A DNA stretch of 5,584 bases from an uncultured Lachnospiraceae bacterium (GCA_902782625.1 CACZNZ010000260.1:1-5584), one strand, 5' to 3'; counted from the stretch's first letter, positions 1-4,663 are shown. The notes: a model not told the origin generated them from the sequence alone. A program made the numbers and translations.

Positions 1-923
1 CGCATAACGTCGGAAACGTCGATAGCCTGAGAACTCGACCGGGCCGCACCTTCGAAACGTTCAGGGTCAATCAACGACATGAAGAGGTGGAAGTCCTCCT
101 CTTTGCCATTGTGCGGCGTTGCCGTCAATAGCAGGAAGTGCCGCGTGATATCAGAAAGCAGCCGGCCTAACTGGAAACGCTTTGTGTATTTAACCTCACC
201 GCCCCATACAGTAGCAGACATCTTGTGGGCCTCGTCAACAACGATCAAATCCCATTCTGTTGCCTTGAGTTTTTCCTGAAGGGTGTCGTTTCTTGAGAGC
301 TTGTCCAAACGGACAATGCAAAGATTAGTCTCAGCAAAGACATTCCCGCTGACGGCAGATTCAAAGCGGTCGTTGGTAAGTATTTCAAACTTCAAATGAA
401 ACTTGCTGTAAAGTTCGTCCTGCCACTGCTCTGACAAGCTGCCGGGGGAAACAATCAGGCAGCGTTTCAGGTCACCGCGGATCATCAGCTCCTTCAGAAG
501 AAGGCCGGTCATGATTGTTTTACCAGCGCCGGGATCGTCCGCCAAAATGTAGCGGAGCGGTAAGCGTGGAAGCATCTCCTGGTACACCGCTGAAATTTGG
601 TGCGGGAGCGGCTCTATGGAAGAAGTATGCACCGCCAGATAAGGGTCAAAAAGATGGGCAAGGTTAATACGATAAGCTTCAGAGGCCAACCGCACAGTAT
701 TACCATCTGCATCAAAACTCCAAGGCAGGTTATCTTCCTCGACCTGAAGACGGGCCTCATCCTCTCGATACACTAGCTGGTTCGCCAGCATTCCCTGGCT
801 ATTCTTATATGTAATTTCTAGTACAGAACTGCCATACCATTTAACGGCCACAATCTGTACCGATTCATTATTTACGAGTCCGCTGACGCTGCTGCCAACA
901 GTCAATTCTTCAAGTTTTGACAC
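1..923 (-). CDS. SNF2-type DEAH-box helicase, N-terminal part (3' end outside window)
   Basis: This is a superfamily 2 ATPase that would use ATP to move on or remodel DNA. Only residues 1-307 are visible; family members I recall are roughly three times longer, so the C-terminal helicase lobe is missing here. An N-terminal region of about 110 residues precedes Walker A (ADDPGAGKT, residues 128-136), the DEAH box (VVDEAHKMSA, DEAH at 230-233) and motif III (LTATPHNG, TATPH at 267-271). The start is GTG at 921-923: a stop lies in frame two codons upstream, and AGGAGG sits at 934-939, 10 bases from the GTG. It follows the HTH gene after 84 bases and may be co-transcribed with it. Known relatives include DISARM DrmD-like and Hma-like defence helicases, and also orphan helicases. 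Which system this belongs to cannot be decided without the genes to the left. Confidence 0.93.
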   Translation of the reverse strand, partial: MSKLEELTVGSSVSGLVNNESVQIVAVKWYGSSVLEITYKNSQGMLANQLVYREDEARLQVEEDNLPWSFDADGNTVRLASEAYRINLAHLFDPYLAVHTSSIEPLPHQISAVYQEMLPRLPLRYILADDPGAGKTIMTGLLLKELMIRGDLKRCLIVSPGSLSEQWQDELYSKFHLKFEILTNDRFESAVSGNVFAETNLCIVRLDKLSRNDTLQEKLKATEWDLIVVDEAHKMSATVWGGEVKYTKRFQLGRLLSDITRHFLLLTATPHNGKEEDFHLFMSLIDPERFEGAARSSSQAIDVSDVM

Positions 924-953
924 AGGTCAACCACCTCCTAATCCAAGTTTTTT

Positions 954-1011
954 ATAATGAGCCATTATCATAGTTTATCATCCAATAAGTACAATAAAAC
1001 GGACTCATTAT
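954..1011. repeat. palindrome and inverted repeat in HTH-helicase gap (operator candidate)
   Basis: ATAATGAGCCATTAT at 954-968 has perfect 6-bp arms (ATAATG/CATTAT) around AGC. The 8-mer ATAATGAG at 954-961 also recurs inverted as CTCATTAT at 1004-1011, which overlaps the end of the HTH gene. The palindrome abuts the weak -10 at 967-972, a position where a bound repressor would block the helicase promoter. Regulation by the neighbouring HTH protein is inference. Chance occurrence in this AT-rich gap is possible. Confidence 0.35.
967..994 (-). promoter_or_regulatory. weak candidate promoter for the helicase gene
   Basis: On the minus strand TTGTAC (989-994) is separated by 16 bases from TATGAT (967-972). 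The -35 matches consensus at only three of six positions and the -10 at five of six. It would start transcription inside the HTH-helicase gap, so the helicase could be expressed both from here and by read-through from the HTH gene. Confidence 0.3.
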
Positions 1012-1223
1012 TTCCCGTTTGAATCAGGGACAAACTCCATGATATCATCAGCTTTTACATTGAGTGCAGCGCAAATCCTCCCGACAATGTCCGTTGTAAT
1101 GTTTTCACCGCGGCTAAGTTTGGTCATTTGATAGTGCGTCAGGTTCGCCATCTCTTGAAGATCTTTCTTCTTGAGTTCTCTATCAACGAGAATATGCCAG
1201 AGTTTTTTATAGCTTGTCGCCAT
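1008..1223 (-). CDS. small Cro/C1-type (XRE) HTH transcriptional regulator
   Basis: This 71-aa protein is almost entirely one five-helix Cro/C1-type DNA-binding domain and would act as a dimeric repressor or regulator in the cytoplasm. It resembles the short HTH_26-like group: YKKLWHIL starts helix 1, KKDLQEMANLTHYQMTKLSRGE (about residues 19-40) is the helix-turn-helix, and a closing ICAALNVKADDIMEFVPD follows. There is no sensor or peptidase domain. The ATG at 1221-1223 is preceded by GGAGGG (1231-1236) with 7 bases between, which supports the start. It is the first gene of a probable two-gene unit with the helicase. Small HTH proteins often control the expression of defence loci; that role here is inferred from position. 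Inverted repeats on both sides of its own promoter are possible autoregulatory sites. Confidence 0.9.
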   Translation of the reverse strand: MATSYKKLWHILVDRELKKKDLQEMANLTHYQMTKLSRGENITTDIVGRICAALNVKADDIMEFVPDSNGK

Positions 1224-1253
1224 CTTGGATCCCTCCAGTCAGACTGTATTTTA

Positions 1254-1339
1254 CACCAATTATAGTATAATATAACCACAAGCAAAAATCCACAATAAAG
1301 TGTAGAAAATCATACTTTTTGTTGAACAGATAATTGGTG
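1254..1339. repeat. 10-bp perfect inverted repeat flanking the HTH promoter
   Basis: CACCAATTAT (1254-1263) and its exact complement ATAATTGGTG (1330-1339) lie 66 bases apart and bracket the promoter elements of the HTH gene. The right-hand copy of the pair in minus-strand terms overlaps the second -10-like TATAAT (1259-1264). The spacing and symmetry suit two operator sites bound by the same protein, perhaps with looping. The binding protein is inferred, with the adjacent HTH regulator the obvious candidate. Confidence 0.4.
1267..1295 (-). promoter_or_regulatory. candidate sigma-70 promoter of the HTH gene
   Basis: On the minus strand TTGTGG (1290-1295) and TATTAT (1267-1272) are separated by 17 bases, the optimal distance. 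A second -10-like TATAAT lies just downstream at 1259-1264, with a poor -35 (TTGCTT, 15 bases away). Either would give a leader of about 30-40 bases to the ATG at 1223. Confidence 0.6.
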
Positions 1340-1370
1340 CACGATATAGAAGATGTTTCAGAGGACAACG

Positions 1371-1460
1371 CACACGATAACCCCACAAATCTCACGATAA
1401 CCCCATAAATCTCACGATAACCCCATAAATCTCACGTTAGCCCCATAAATCACACGATAG
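1371..1460. repeat. tandem direct repeat, 20-bp unit, 4.5 copies
   Basis: Units start at 1371, 1391, 1411, 1431 and 1451 (the last is a half unit). The consensus is CTCACGATAACCCCATAAAT. Units 2 and 3 are identical. Unit 1 starts CA and has CACAAAT for CATAAAT; unit 4 has CACGTTAGCCCC; the half unit reads CACACGATAG. The periodicity is exactly 20 bp, close to two helical turns, so the sites would lie on one face of the DNA. An isolated CACGATA is also found at 1340-1346, and an inverted TATCGTGA at 1534-1541. There are no unique spacers, so this is not a CRISPR array. Possible roles are an iteron-like or multi-site protein-binding region, or a terminal repeat of a mobile element. Confidence 0.9.
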
Positions 1461-1500
1461 GTATTGGTCGCTAATCCAAAAAAACCATAGAAAAAGCAAA

Positions 1501-1531
1501 ATCCCCGGCAGAGATCAGGTCTGCCGGGGAT
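1501..1531 (-). terminator. rho-independent terminator, minus strand
   Basis: ATCCCCGGCAGA (1501-1512) pairs perfectly with TCTGCCGGGGAT (1520-1531) around a 7-base loop, giving a GC-rich 12-bp stem. Read on the minus strand, the stem is followed by TTTTGCTTTTTC, an interrupted U tract. The plus-strand side is not U-rich. It would end transcription coming from the right (for example the nuclease-like gene) before the HTH promoter. Confidence 0.75.
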
Positions 1532-1589
1532 CATATCGTGATGTTAAATTGAGATAACACATGTATTTCAAGGCTTTTATGCATAGATA

Positions 1590-1624
1590 AAGCACCGTGA
1601 CTTTGTATCAAAATCACGGTGCTT
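1590..1624. terminator. stem-loop, possible bidirectional terminator
   Basis: AGCACCGTGA (1591-1600) pairs with TCACGGTGCT (1614-1623), with an outer A-T pair (1590/1624). Beyond a C/A mismatch the stem continues as TTTG/CAAA around a 3-base loop. Neither flank has a clean U tract (TATTTG on one side, TATCTATG on the other), so terminator function is plausible but not shown. It may be another structural RNA or DNA element. Confidence 0.5.
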
Positions 1625-1762
1625 ATTTGCGTTAGGACACCAGTAATCATACAATTCGGCGTTTCTTGCCTCCAAGTGGAGGTGGGTGCAAGGTGGATGC
1701 AAATCGAGTTATGTAAACCATCCTACGCCCGTCTTTTTCTGCCGAATACATCCAATTGGACG

Positions 1763-1791
1763 TTGTGTCCCGGAATCGGCCTTAGTATAAT
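1763..1791 (+). promoter_or_regulatory. candidate plus-strand promoter facing the nuclease gene 3' end
   Basis: TTGTGT (1763-1768) and TATAAT (1786-1791) are separated by exactly 17 bases. Transcription would begin near 1798, directly before the 13-bp stem-loop at 1809-1848, and run antisense to the nuclease-like gene. No plus-strand gene follows. It may be a chance match or the promoter of a short non-coding RNA. Confidence 0.3.
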
Positions 1792-1808
1792 CACATTTGA
1801 ATCAGGGA

Positions 1809-1848
1809 ATATATCCCGGCAGTTTTTTCTTTTTTTGCCGGGATATAT
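1809..1848. other. 13-bp stem-loop with pyrimidine-rich loop after the nuclease gene
   Basis: ATATATCCCGGCA (1809-1821) pairs perfectly with TGCCGGGATATAT (1836-1848). The 14-base loop is nearly all T on the plus strand (A/G-rich on the minus strand). It lies 36 bases past the stop of the minus-strand nuclease-like gene, where a terminator or mRNA-stabilising hairpin is expected. Neither outer flank is U-rich, so it is not a textbook intrinsic terminator in either direction. Its stem core CCCGGCA also occurs in the stem at 1501-1531. Confidence 0.6.
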
Positions 1849-1884
1849 GCATCAATACACACCGTATATACAGAGCTACACTCC

Positions 1885-2631
1885 TCATTCGGAATCATCC
1901 TCAAATGATTGTAAGGCTTTTGCGTATTCTTCAATATTTATTGCAGGCACAGTTCCGATGCTCTGCAACATCATAAGAAGCCTCAAAAAGAAGAACAACA
2001 GAGATTCATCTGGCGCACTCTTTTTCAGCAAAAACTTCGGTTCGTATTCAACACAAAAAGATCCGTTCTTTAGCGCACAGCCAATATCAATTCGTTTTTC
2101 TTTCTCCAGTTTTCGCAGGTTTTTTCGTAAAGAATCACCGAGTGGATCTGCCCAGTTCGATTCGAGAGTAATCAGACCTGCAATTATCGTGTGTAAGGGC
2201 TTTGGCCTATATCTTCCTGCTGCGAAAGGGATCTCGACTGAGGTGCGCCGAAGTCGTCGAACACTTTCTGCTTTACTGCCGGCGTAGTCAAGGTGGGCTT
2301 TTGTCAGATCCTGTTTAACTTCTATGACGGCGTAAACGCTTTCGGCAGGTACATACTTGAACTGTTCGTGTTTGAAAACAAAATACGAATATTGCCGGTC
2401 ATAGATTACAATGTCAATCTGATCACTCGTGTTACCATCACAGTCAACGACGATAGCTTTATCCACTTCATACCTACCGGGAAGATAAGTCTTAAGCCAT
2501 TTTCGCCAACTTTCTTCGGCGGCTTCTCCCATTTCCCCGTTATGCGTTATACAATTTCGTCCAAGTTCAAGAGTTGCTGCCATTTCTGTTTGCATACCCT
2601 TGAAGAGTTGTAGCATGTCAACGGTTCCCAT
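1885..2631 (-). CDS. DUF6602-like protein, probable PD-(D/E)XK-fold nuclease
   Basis: This 248-aa soluble protein has the layout I recall for the DUF6602 family. A helical start carries GEMGEAAEESWRKWLKTYLP (residues 32-51), then YEVDKAIVVD, then SDQIDIVIYD (69-78) and VYAVIEVKQ (99-107). Glu36/Glu39, Asp73 and Glu104-x-Lys106 have the order and spacing of the PD-(D/E)XK nuclease active site, so DNA or RNA cleavage is a reasonable inference, not shown. Residues 120-248 are less conserved-looking and contain a hydrophobic run (LLFFFLRLLMML, 211-222) that is more likely a buried helix than a membrane segment. The ATG at 2629-2631 has TGAGGAG (2637-2643) five bases upstream. The gene stands alone, with its own promoter near 2800 and hairpins after it. 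Such proteins turn up in mobile and defence regions; the target and partner are unknown. Confidence 0.75.
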   Translation of the reverse strand: MGTVDMLQLFKGMQTEMAATLELGRNCITHNGEMGEAAEESWRKWLKTYLPGRYEVDKAIVVDCDGNTSDQIDIVIYDRQYSYFVFKHEQFKYVPAESVYAVIEVKQDLTKAHLDYAGSKAESVRRLRRTSVEIPFAAGRYRPKPLHTIIAGLITLESNWADPLGDSLRKNLRKLEKEKRIDIGCALKNGSFCVEYEPKFLLKKSAPDESLLFFFLRLLMMLQSIGTVPAINIEEYAKALQSFEDDSE

Positions 2632-2640
2632 AAGTACTCC

Positions 2641-2797
2641 TCACCAGATGATTTGACTCCAATATGGCTCTGCAAGACTGTTCTTTGCTTGGACCGAGAT
2701 TATTCTTTTTTCCTCAGCAGTGAGATCATCAGAATCCTTCTTTCTTCAGATTTCCTTTCCGAGCATCTGCTCTATTTTTGCTTACGGCGATAATATA
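2641..2797 (-). pseudogene. possible frameshifted small-ORF remnant in the nuclease gene leader
   Basis: Two short minus-strand reading segments look protein-like but lack a start codon. One (about 2729-2797) ends in AVSKNRADARKGNLKKEGF and stops at 2729. The next, one base out of frame, reads DDLTAEEKRIISVQAKNSLA and on to SQIIW (first Asp codon at 2730), with its stop at 2641-2643 inside the ribosome binding site of the nuclease-like gene. A single-base frameshift would join them into one ~50-residue charged peptide. A 9-codon ORF (ATG at 2727-2729, stop 2700-2702, preceded by AGAAGGA) also lies here. I do not recognise a family and confidence is low. Confidence 0.2.
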
Positions 2798-2820
2798 TCA
2801 CTTAGATTTCCGTTTGTAAA
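2792..2820 (-). promoter_or_regulatory. strong candidate promoter of the nuclease-like gene
   Basis: On the minus strand TTTACA (2815-2820) and TATATT (2792-2797) are separated by exactly 17 bases, with five of six consensus matches in the -35 and four or more in the -10. Transcription would start near 2785, leaving about 155 untranslated bases before the ATG at 2631. It lies after the recombinase stop (2877), so the nuclease-like gene need not depend on the toxin-antitoxin promoter. Confidence 0.55.
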
Positions 2821-2876
2821 TTATACCTGTAGTATAAATTTTTGCGGGGTTTATGCGCCGAGTTCGTACTTTTTGA

Positions 2877-4172
2877 TCATGCTGGAGAGTCAGATTCACT
2901 TTGTTTAGTATCTCCTATATTTTCAAACGCGGCGTTTACAACCTTAGTCAGTTCTCCAGGCTTGTTGTATTTAACTTTAGCGTAGATATCCATCGTGACC
3001 TTGCTGTTTTCATGGCCAGCAAGATACTGCACGGTCTTGGGATCAACGCCTTCATAGATTAGATTGGTGATGTATGTATGACGCAAAAGATGCGGCGTAA
3101 CATGAAAGTCCAAAGTATAGTAAATACTTTTATCTGTTCTGCAGCGTTGGCCGAGTTCCGGTTGCATCGTTCTGTGAATCCGTTCACCGTTGATATAGCG
3201 ATATAAGGTTCTTTTTTCTGTGCTGCGAACTCTAATATAACTCCATAGCCGAGTGAATTGCGACTCTGAAAGAGGATTTCCATCCGTGTCAGAAATAACA
3301 AAATCAGATTTTGACTGTTCTCTTTCCGAACGTAAGCATTCAACAAGATTCTGTGGAATTGGTATATCTCTTCTTGCAGCGGGAGTCTTCAAAAGCGCAG
3401 ATATTTCCGGCCTGTTATTTACCGACCTCCAAGCCCTGCGTACTGAGATATAAGGGACATCATCATCAAGAAATACGCAGTCCCATTGAAGGGCAAGAAT
3501 CTCTTCGCGTCTCAGTCCGGCGTACAATCCTAACATGACGAAAACATAAGGTGGGAGGTTTTTCACCGTATCTAAAAGCGTCGTTATCTGCTTATCTGTC
3601 AAAGTTGTACGCTCTGCTTTTGCATAACCGCCTCTTGGGCTTATCCCTGCAGCAGGGTTTTCTCTAATGACTCCACTCTCAACAGCAGAATAGAAAACGC
3701 ATTTCAAGAGCATATTTACCATTCCATATAAGCCTTTGGACTTCTTAGAAACAGGAACCATAAGCATTTTGAGATCGTCCGCTGTGATTTCATCAATATA
3801 GCAATCTCCAATGGGACCAATGATATGGGTCTCCATTGCCCTTCGGTAACCCGCAAGCGTATTTGGCCTGACATTCGCTGATTTCATAAGAAGCCATTTC
3901 TCACAGTATTCTTTAACTGTGGGATCACTGACAACATAGAAAACGATAAAATGATCAACCGGCATCTGCCGCATTCCCCTGCTCATCCACGGTTCCCAGT
4001 CAACAAGCCTATATCGCTTTGGAAACACATTGAGAGACCTTATCTCATCTCGGATTCGTTTTATCTGTGCGGCGGCAATTCCGGGAGCTTTCAACTCAAA
4101 GGAAATATAGTCATAGATATCCCGTAAATCCTGCAAAGCCTCATCTGTGTATTGAATCGAATAATCGGCCAT
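2877..4172 (-). CDS. RelE/ParE-type toxin fused in frame to a tyrosine recombinase (integrase)
   Basis: This single 431-aa reading frame holds two unrelated families. Residues 1-83 are a RelE/ParE-superfamily toxin: YSIQYTDEALQDLRDIYDYI, a second helix (APGIAAAQIKRIRDEIRSL), PKRYRLVDWEPW, and the strand VDHFIVFYVVSD. The toxin's usual last strand and tail (about 15-20 residues) are absent. From residue 85 (TVKEYCEKWL) a tyrosine recombinase begins: a core-binding SAM-like domain (85-180), then the catalytic domain with Arg221 (AGLRREE), Lys262, His361-x-x-Arg364, His387 (LAGHENSKVTMDIYAK) and the nucleophile Tyr397. All catalytic residues are present, so recombination activity is likely kept; an N-terminal arm-binding domain is missing, with the toxin in its place. 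The ATG shares one base with the antitoxin stop (TGATG), as in normal toxin-antitoxin pairs. Toxicity is doubtful. A clean in-frame deletion or recombination could have made the chimera. Confidence 0.9.
   Translation of the reverse strand: MADYSIQYTDEALQDLRDIYDYISFELKAPGIAAAQIKRIRDEIRSLNVFPKRYRLVDWEPWMSRGMRQMPVDHFIVFYVVSDPTVKEYCEKWLLMKSANVRPNTLAGYRRAMETHIIGPIGDCYIDEITADDLKMLMVPVSKKSKGLYGMVNMLLKCVFYSAVESGVIRENPAAGISPRGGYAKAERTTLTDKQITTLLDTVKNLPPYVFVMLGLYAGLRREEILALQWDCVFLDDDVPYISVRRAWRSVNNRPEISALLKTPAARRDIPIPQNLVECLRSEREQSKSDFVISDTDGNPLSESQFTRLWSYIRVRSTEKRTLYRYINGERIHRTMQPELGQRCRTDKSIYYTLDFHVTPHLLRHTYITNLIYEGVDPKTVQYLAGHENSKVTMDIYAKVKYNKPGELTKVVNAAFENIGDTKQSESDSPA
3963..3980 (-). promoter_or_regulatory. 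possible internal ribosome binding site and start for the recombinase part
   Basis: AGGGGA (3975-3980, minus strand) lies 9 bases before an in-frame ATG (codon 70, 3963-3965). Starting there would give a 362-aa product with 15 toxin-derived residues ahead of TVKEYC, effectively a free recombinase. There is no ATG, GTG or TTG start closer to the recombinase domain that I could see. The match may be fortuitous. Confidence 0.25.
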
Positions 4173-4477
4173 CAGATTCCGTACTCCTTACGCAGAATGG
4201 AATCCACTTCATCTGCGGAGTACAGTTTCCCAGTTTGTACAGAATCAAATCCTTTTTGCAGTTCCGCATTCAGTTGCTCTGTAGTTAATTCATCAACGGA
4301 AAGCGGTCTGCGAGACGGGAGTTTTATATCGAAAGGGATGCCATTTGTAAGCTTTATTTGGCTGTAAAGCATTTGAATAACAGAAGATGGTGTAAGGCCA
4401 AGCTGCGTCAAAATGCCTTCGACATCACTTTTTAGTTCCGGTTCGATTCGTGCGTAGACGGTAGCCATGTTTGCCAT
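4172..4477 (-). CDS. RelB/DinJ-family antitoxin
   Basis: This 101-aa protein is the antitoxin of a type II toxin-antitoxin pair. In such pairs it binds and neutralises the toxin and represses the operon through an N-terminal ribbon-helix-helix fold. Here MATVYARIEPELKSDVEGIL gives the DNA-contact strand and first helix, LGLTPSSVIQMLYSQIKLTNGIPFDIKLP (about residues 26-54) the second helix and family-typical end, and residues 55-101 the toxin-binding arm ending in SADEVDSILRKEYGI. Length and ends look complete. The ATG at 4475-4477 has AGGAGG 8 bases upstream, better placed than the ATG three codons later. It overlaps the toxin-recombinase gene by one base, so the two are translationally coupled. 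Since its partner toxin is truncated and fused, the antitoxin may now act mainly as a repressor controlling recombinase expression (inference). Confidence 0.92.
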   Translation of the reverse strand: MANMATVYARIEPELKSDVEGILTQLGLTPSSVIQMLYSQIKLTNGIPFDIKLPSRRPLSVDELTTEQLNAELQKGFDSVQTGKLYSADEVDSILRKEYGI

Positions 4478-4498
4478 AGCGTAAACCTCCTAAATCAA

Positions 4499-4534
4499 GT
4501 AATTACATTCTATTCAAGTCCGATGACATTGTCA
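4499..4534. promoter_or_regulatory. palindromes over the antitoxin promoter (operator candidates)
   Basis: TGACATTGTCA (4524-4534) is a perfect 5+1+5 palindrome overlapping the -35, and GTAATTAC (4499-4506) is a perfect 8-bp palindrome at the likely start point, just beyond the -10. Two TGCAAA copies on the minus strand lie upstream (about 4542-4556). RelB-type antitoxins bind short palindromes over their own promoter, alone or with toxin. Which element is the operator cannot be told from sequence alone. Confidence 0.5.
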
Positions 4535-4535
4535 A
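4507..4535 (-). promoter_or_regulatory. near-consensus promoter of the antitoxin/toxin-recombinase operon
   Basis: On the minus strand a perfect TTGACA (4530-4535) is separated by 17 bases from TAGAAT (4507-4512, five of six). The start point would be near 4500, with about 23 bases to the antitoxin ATG. Such a strong promoter is typical of autorepressed toxin-antitoxin operons. The IS1182-type element begins only about 75-100 bases further upstream and leaves this promoter intact. Confidence 0.8.
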
Positions 4536-4572
4536 TAATTTTGCATACATTTGCAAGCATCTTAACGATCTA

Positions 4573-4606
4573 AATAACCCACCTGACATACGTCAGGTGG
4601 GTTATT
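4573..4606. terminator. 15-bp stem-loop at the left edge of the insertion sequence
   Basis: AATAACCCACCTGAC (4573-4587) pairs perfectly with GTCAGGTGGGTTATT (4592-4606) around the 4-base loop ATAC. It lacks a U tract directly after the stem on either strand. It may be an old bidirectional terminator next to which the insertion sequence landed, or a structure at the end of the insertion sequence that stops incoming transcripts. Confidence 0.55.
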
Positions 4607-4636
4607 CAGACTGTCAAAAAACCAATAGGGAATGAC

Positions 4637-4663
4637 AAAATCCTCGCGGAAAGCGGGGATTTT
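4637..4663 (+). terminator. terminator-like hairpin ahead of the transposase gene
   Basis: AAAATCCTCGC (4637-4647) pairs with GCGGGGATTTT (4653-4663) with one U-G pair and a GGAAA loop, and the T run 4660-4664 follows. On the plus strand it would stop transcripts entering from outside before the transposase start, a known way in which insertion sequences limit activation by neighbouring promoters. Confidence 0.55.

Larger units (their letters stand above)
1224..1884. other. 661-base non-coding gap with repeats and stem-loops
   Basis: I find no convincing gene here on either strand. From left to right the gap holds the HTH promoter and its inverted repeats, the 20-bp tandem array (1371-1460), three strong stem-loops (1501-1531, 1590-1624, 1809-1848), a small CCTCC/GGAGG hairpin (1669-1682) and the perfect palindrome TCCAATTGGA (1751-1760). 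The stretch 1625-1760 otherwise shows nothing I can name. Dense secondary structure, direct repeats and absent coding suggest a junction between two modules. Confidence 0.6.

Noticed and set aside
1207..1395. 62-codon minus-strand frame ahead of the HTH gene
   Set aside because: It starts beside the repeat array, runs through the promoter and overlaps the HTH start in another frame; it has no ribosome binding site or recognisable motif.
1371..1460. Tandem 20-bp units considered as a CRISPR array
   Set aside because: Units are directly adjacent with no unique spacers, and no cas genes are near.
1619..2287. 222-codon plus-strand open frame
   Set aside because: It starts inside a stem-loop, has no good ribosome binding site, shows no domain pattern, and its second half is antisense to the well-supported nuclease-like gene.
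2293..2613. 106-codon plus-strand open frame
   Set aside because: It lies wholly antisense to the conserved SDQIDIVIYD/VIEVKQ region of the minus-strand gene and shows no family motif.
2632..2876. Attachment site for the recombinase next to its gene
   Set aside because: No tRNA end or repeated core sequence was found here or elsewhere in the window that would pair as attL/attR.
3059..3538. Several open frames of 66-95 codons on both strands within the recombinase gene
   Set aside because: All overlap the recombinase catalytic domain in other frames and have low-complexity or unrecognisable products.
3900..3950. The toxin-recombinase join as a simple sequencing or assembly error
   Set aside because: The frame is maintained and both halves align with domain borders, so an indel error is not needed. 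A misassembly cannot be excluded from sequence alone, which is why read inspection is proposed.
4067..4367. Plus-strand open frames opposite the toxin and antitoxin
   Set aside because: They are shadows of two clear minus-strand families and carry no motif of their own.
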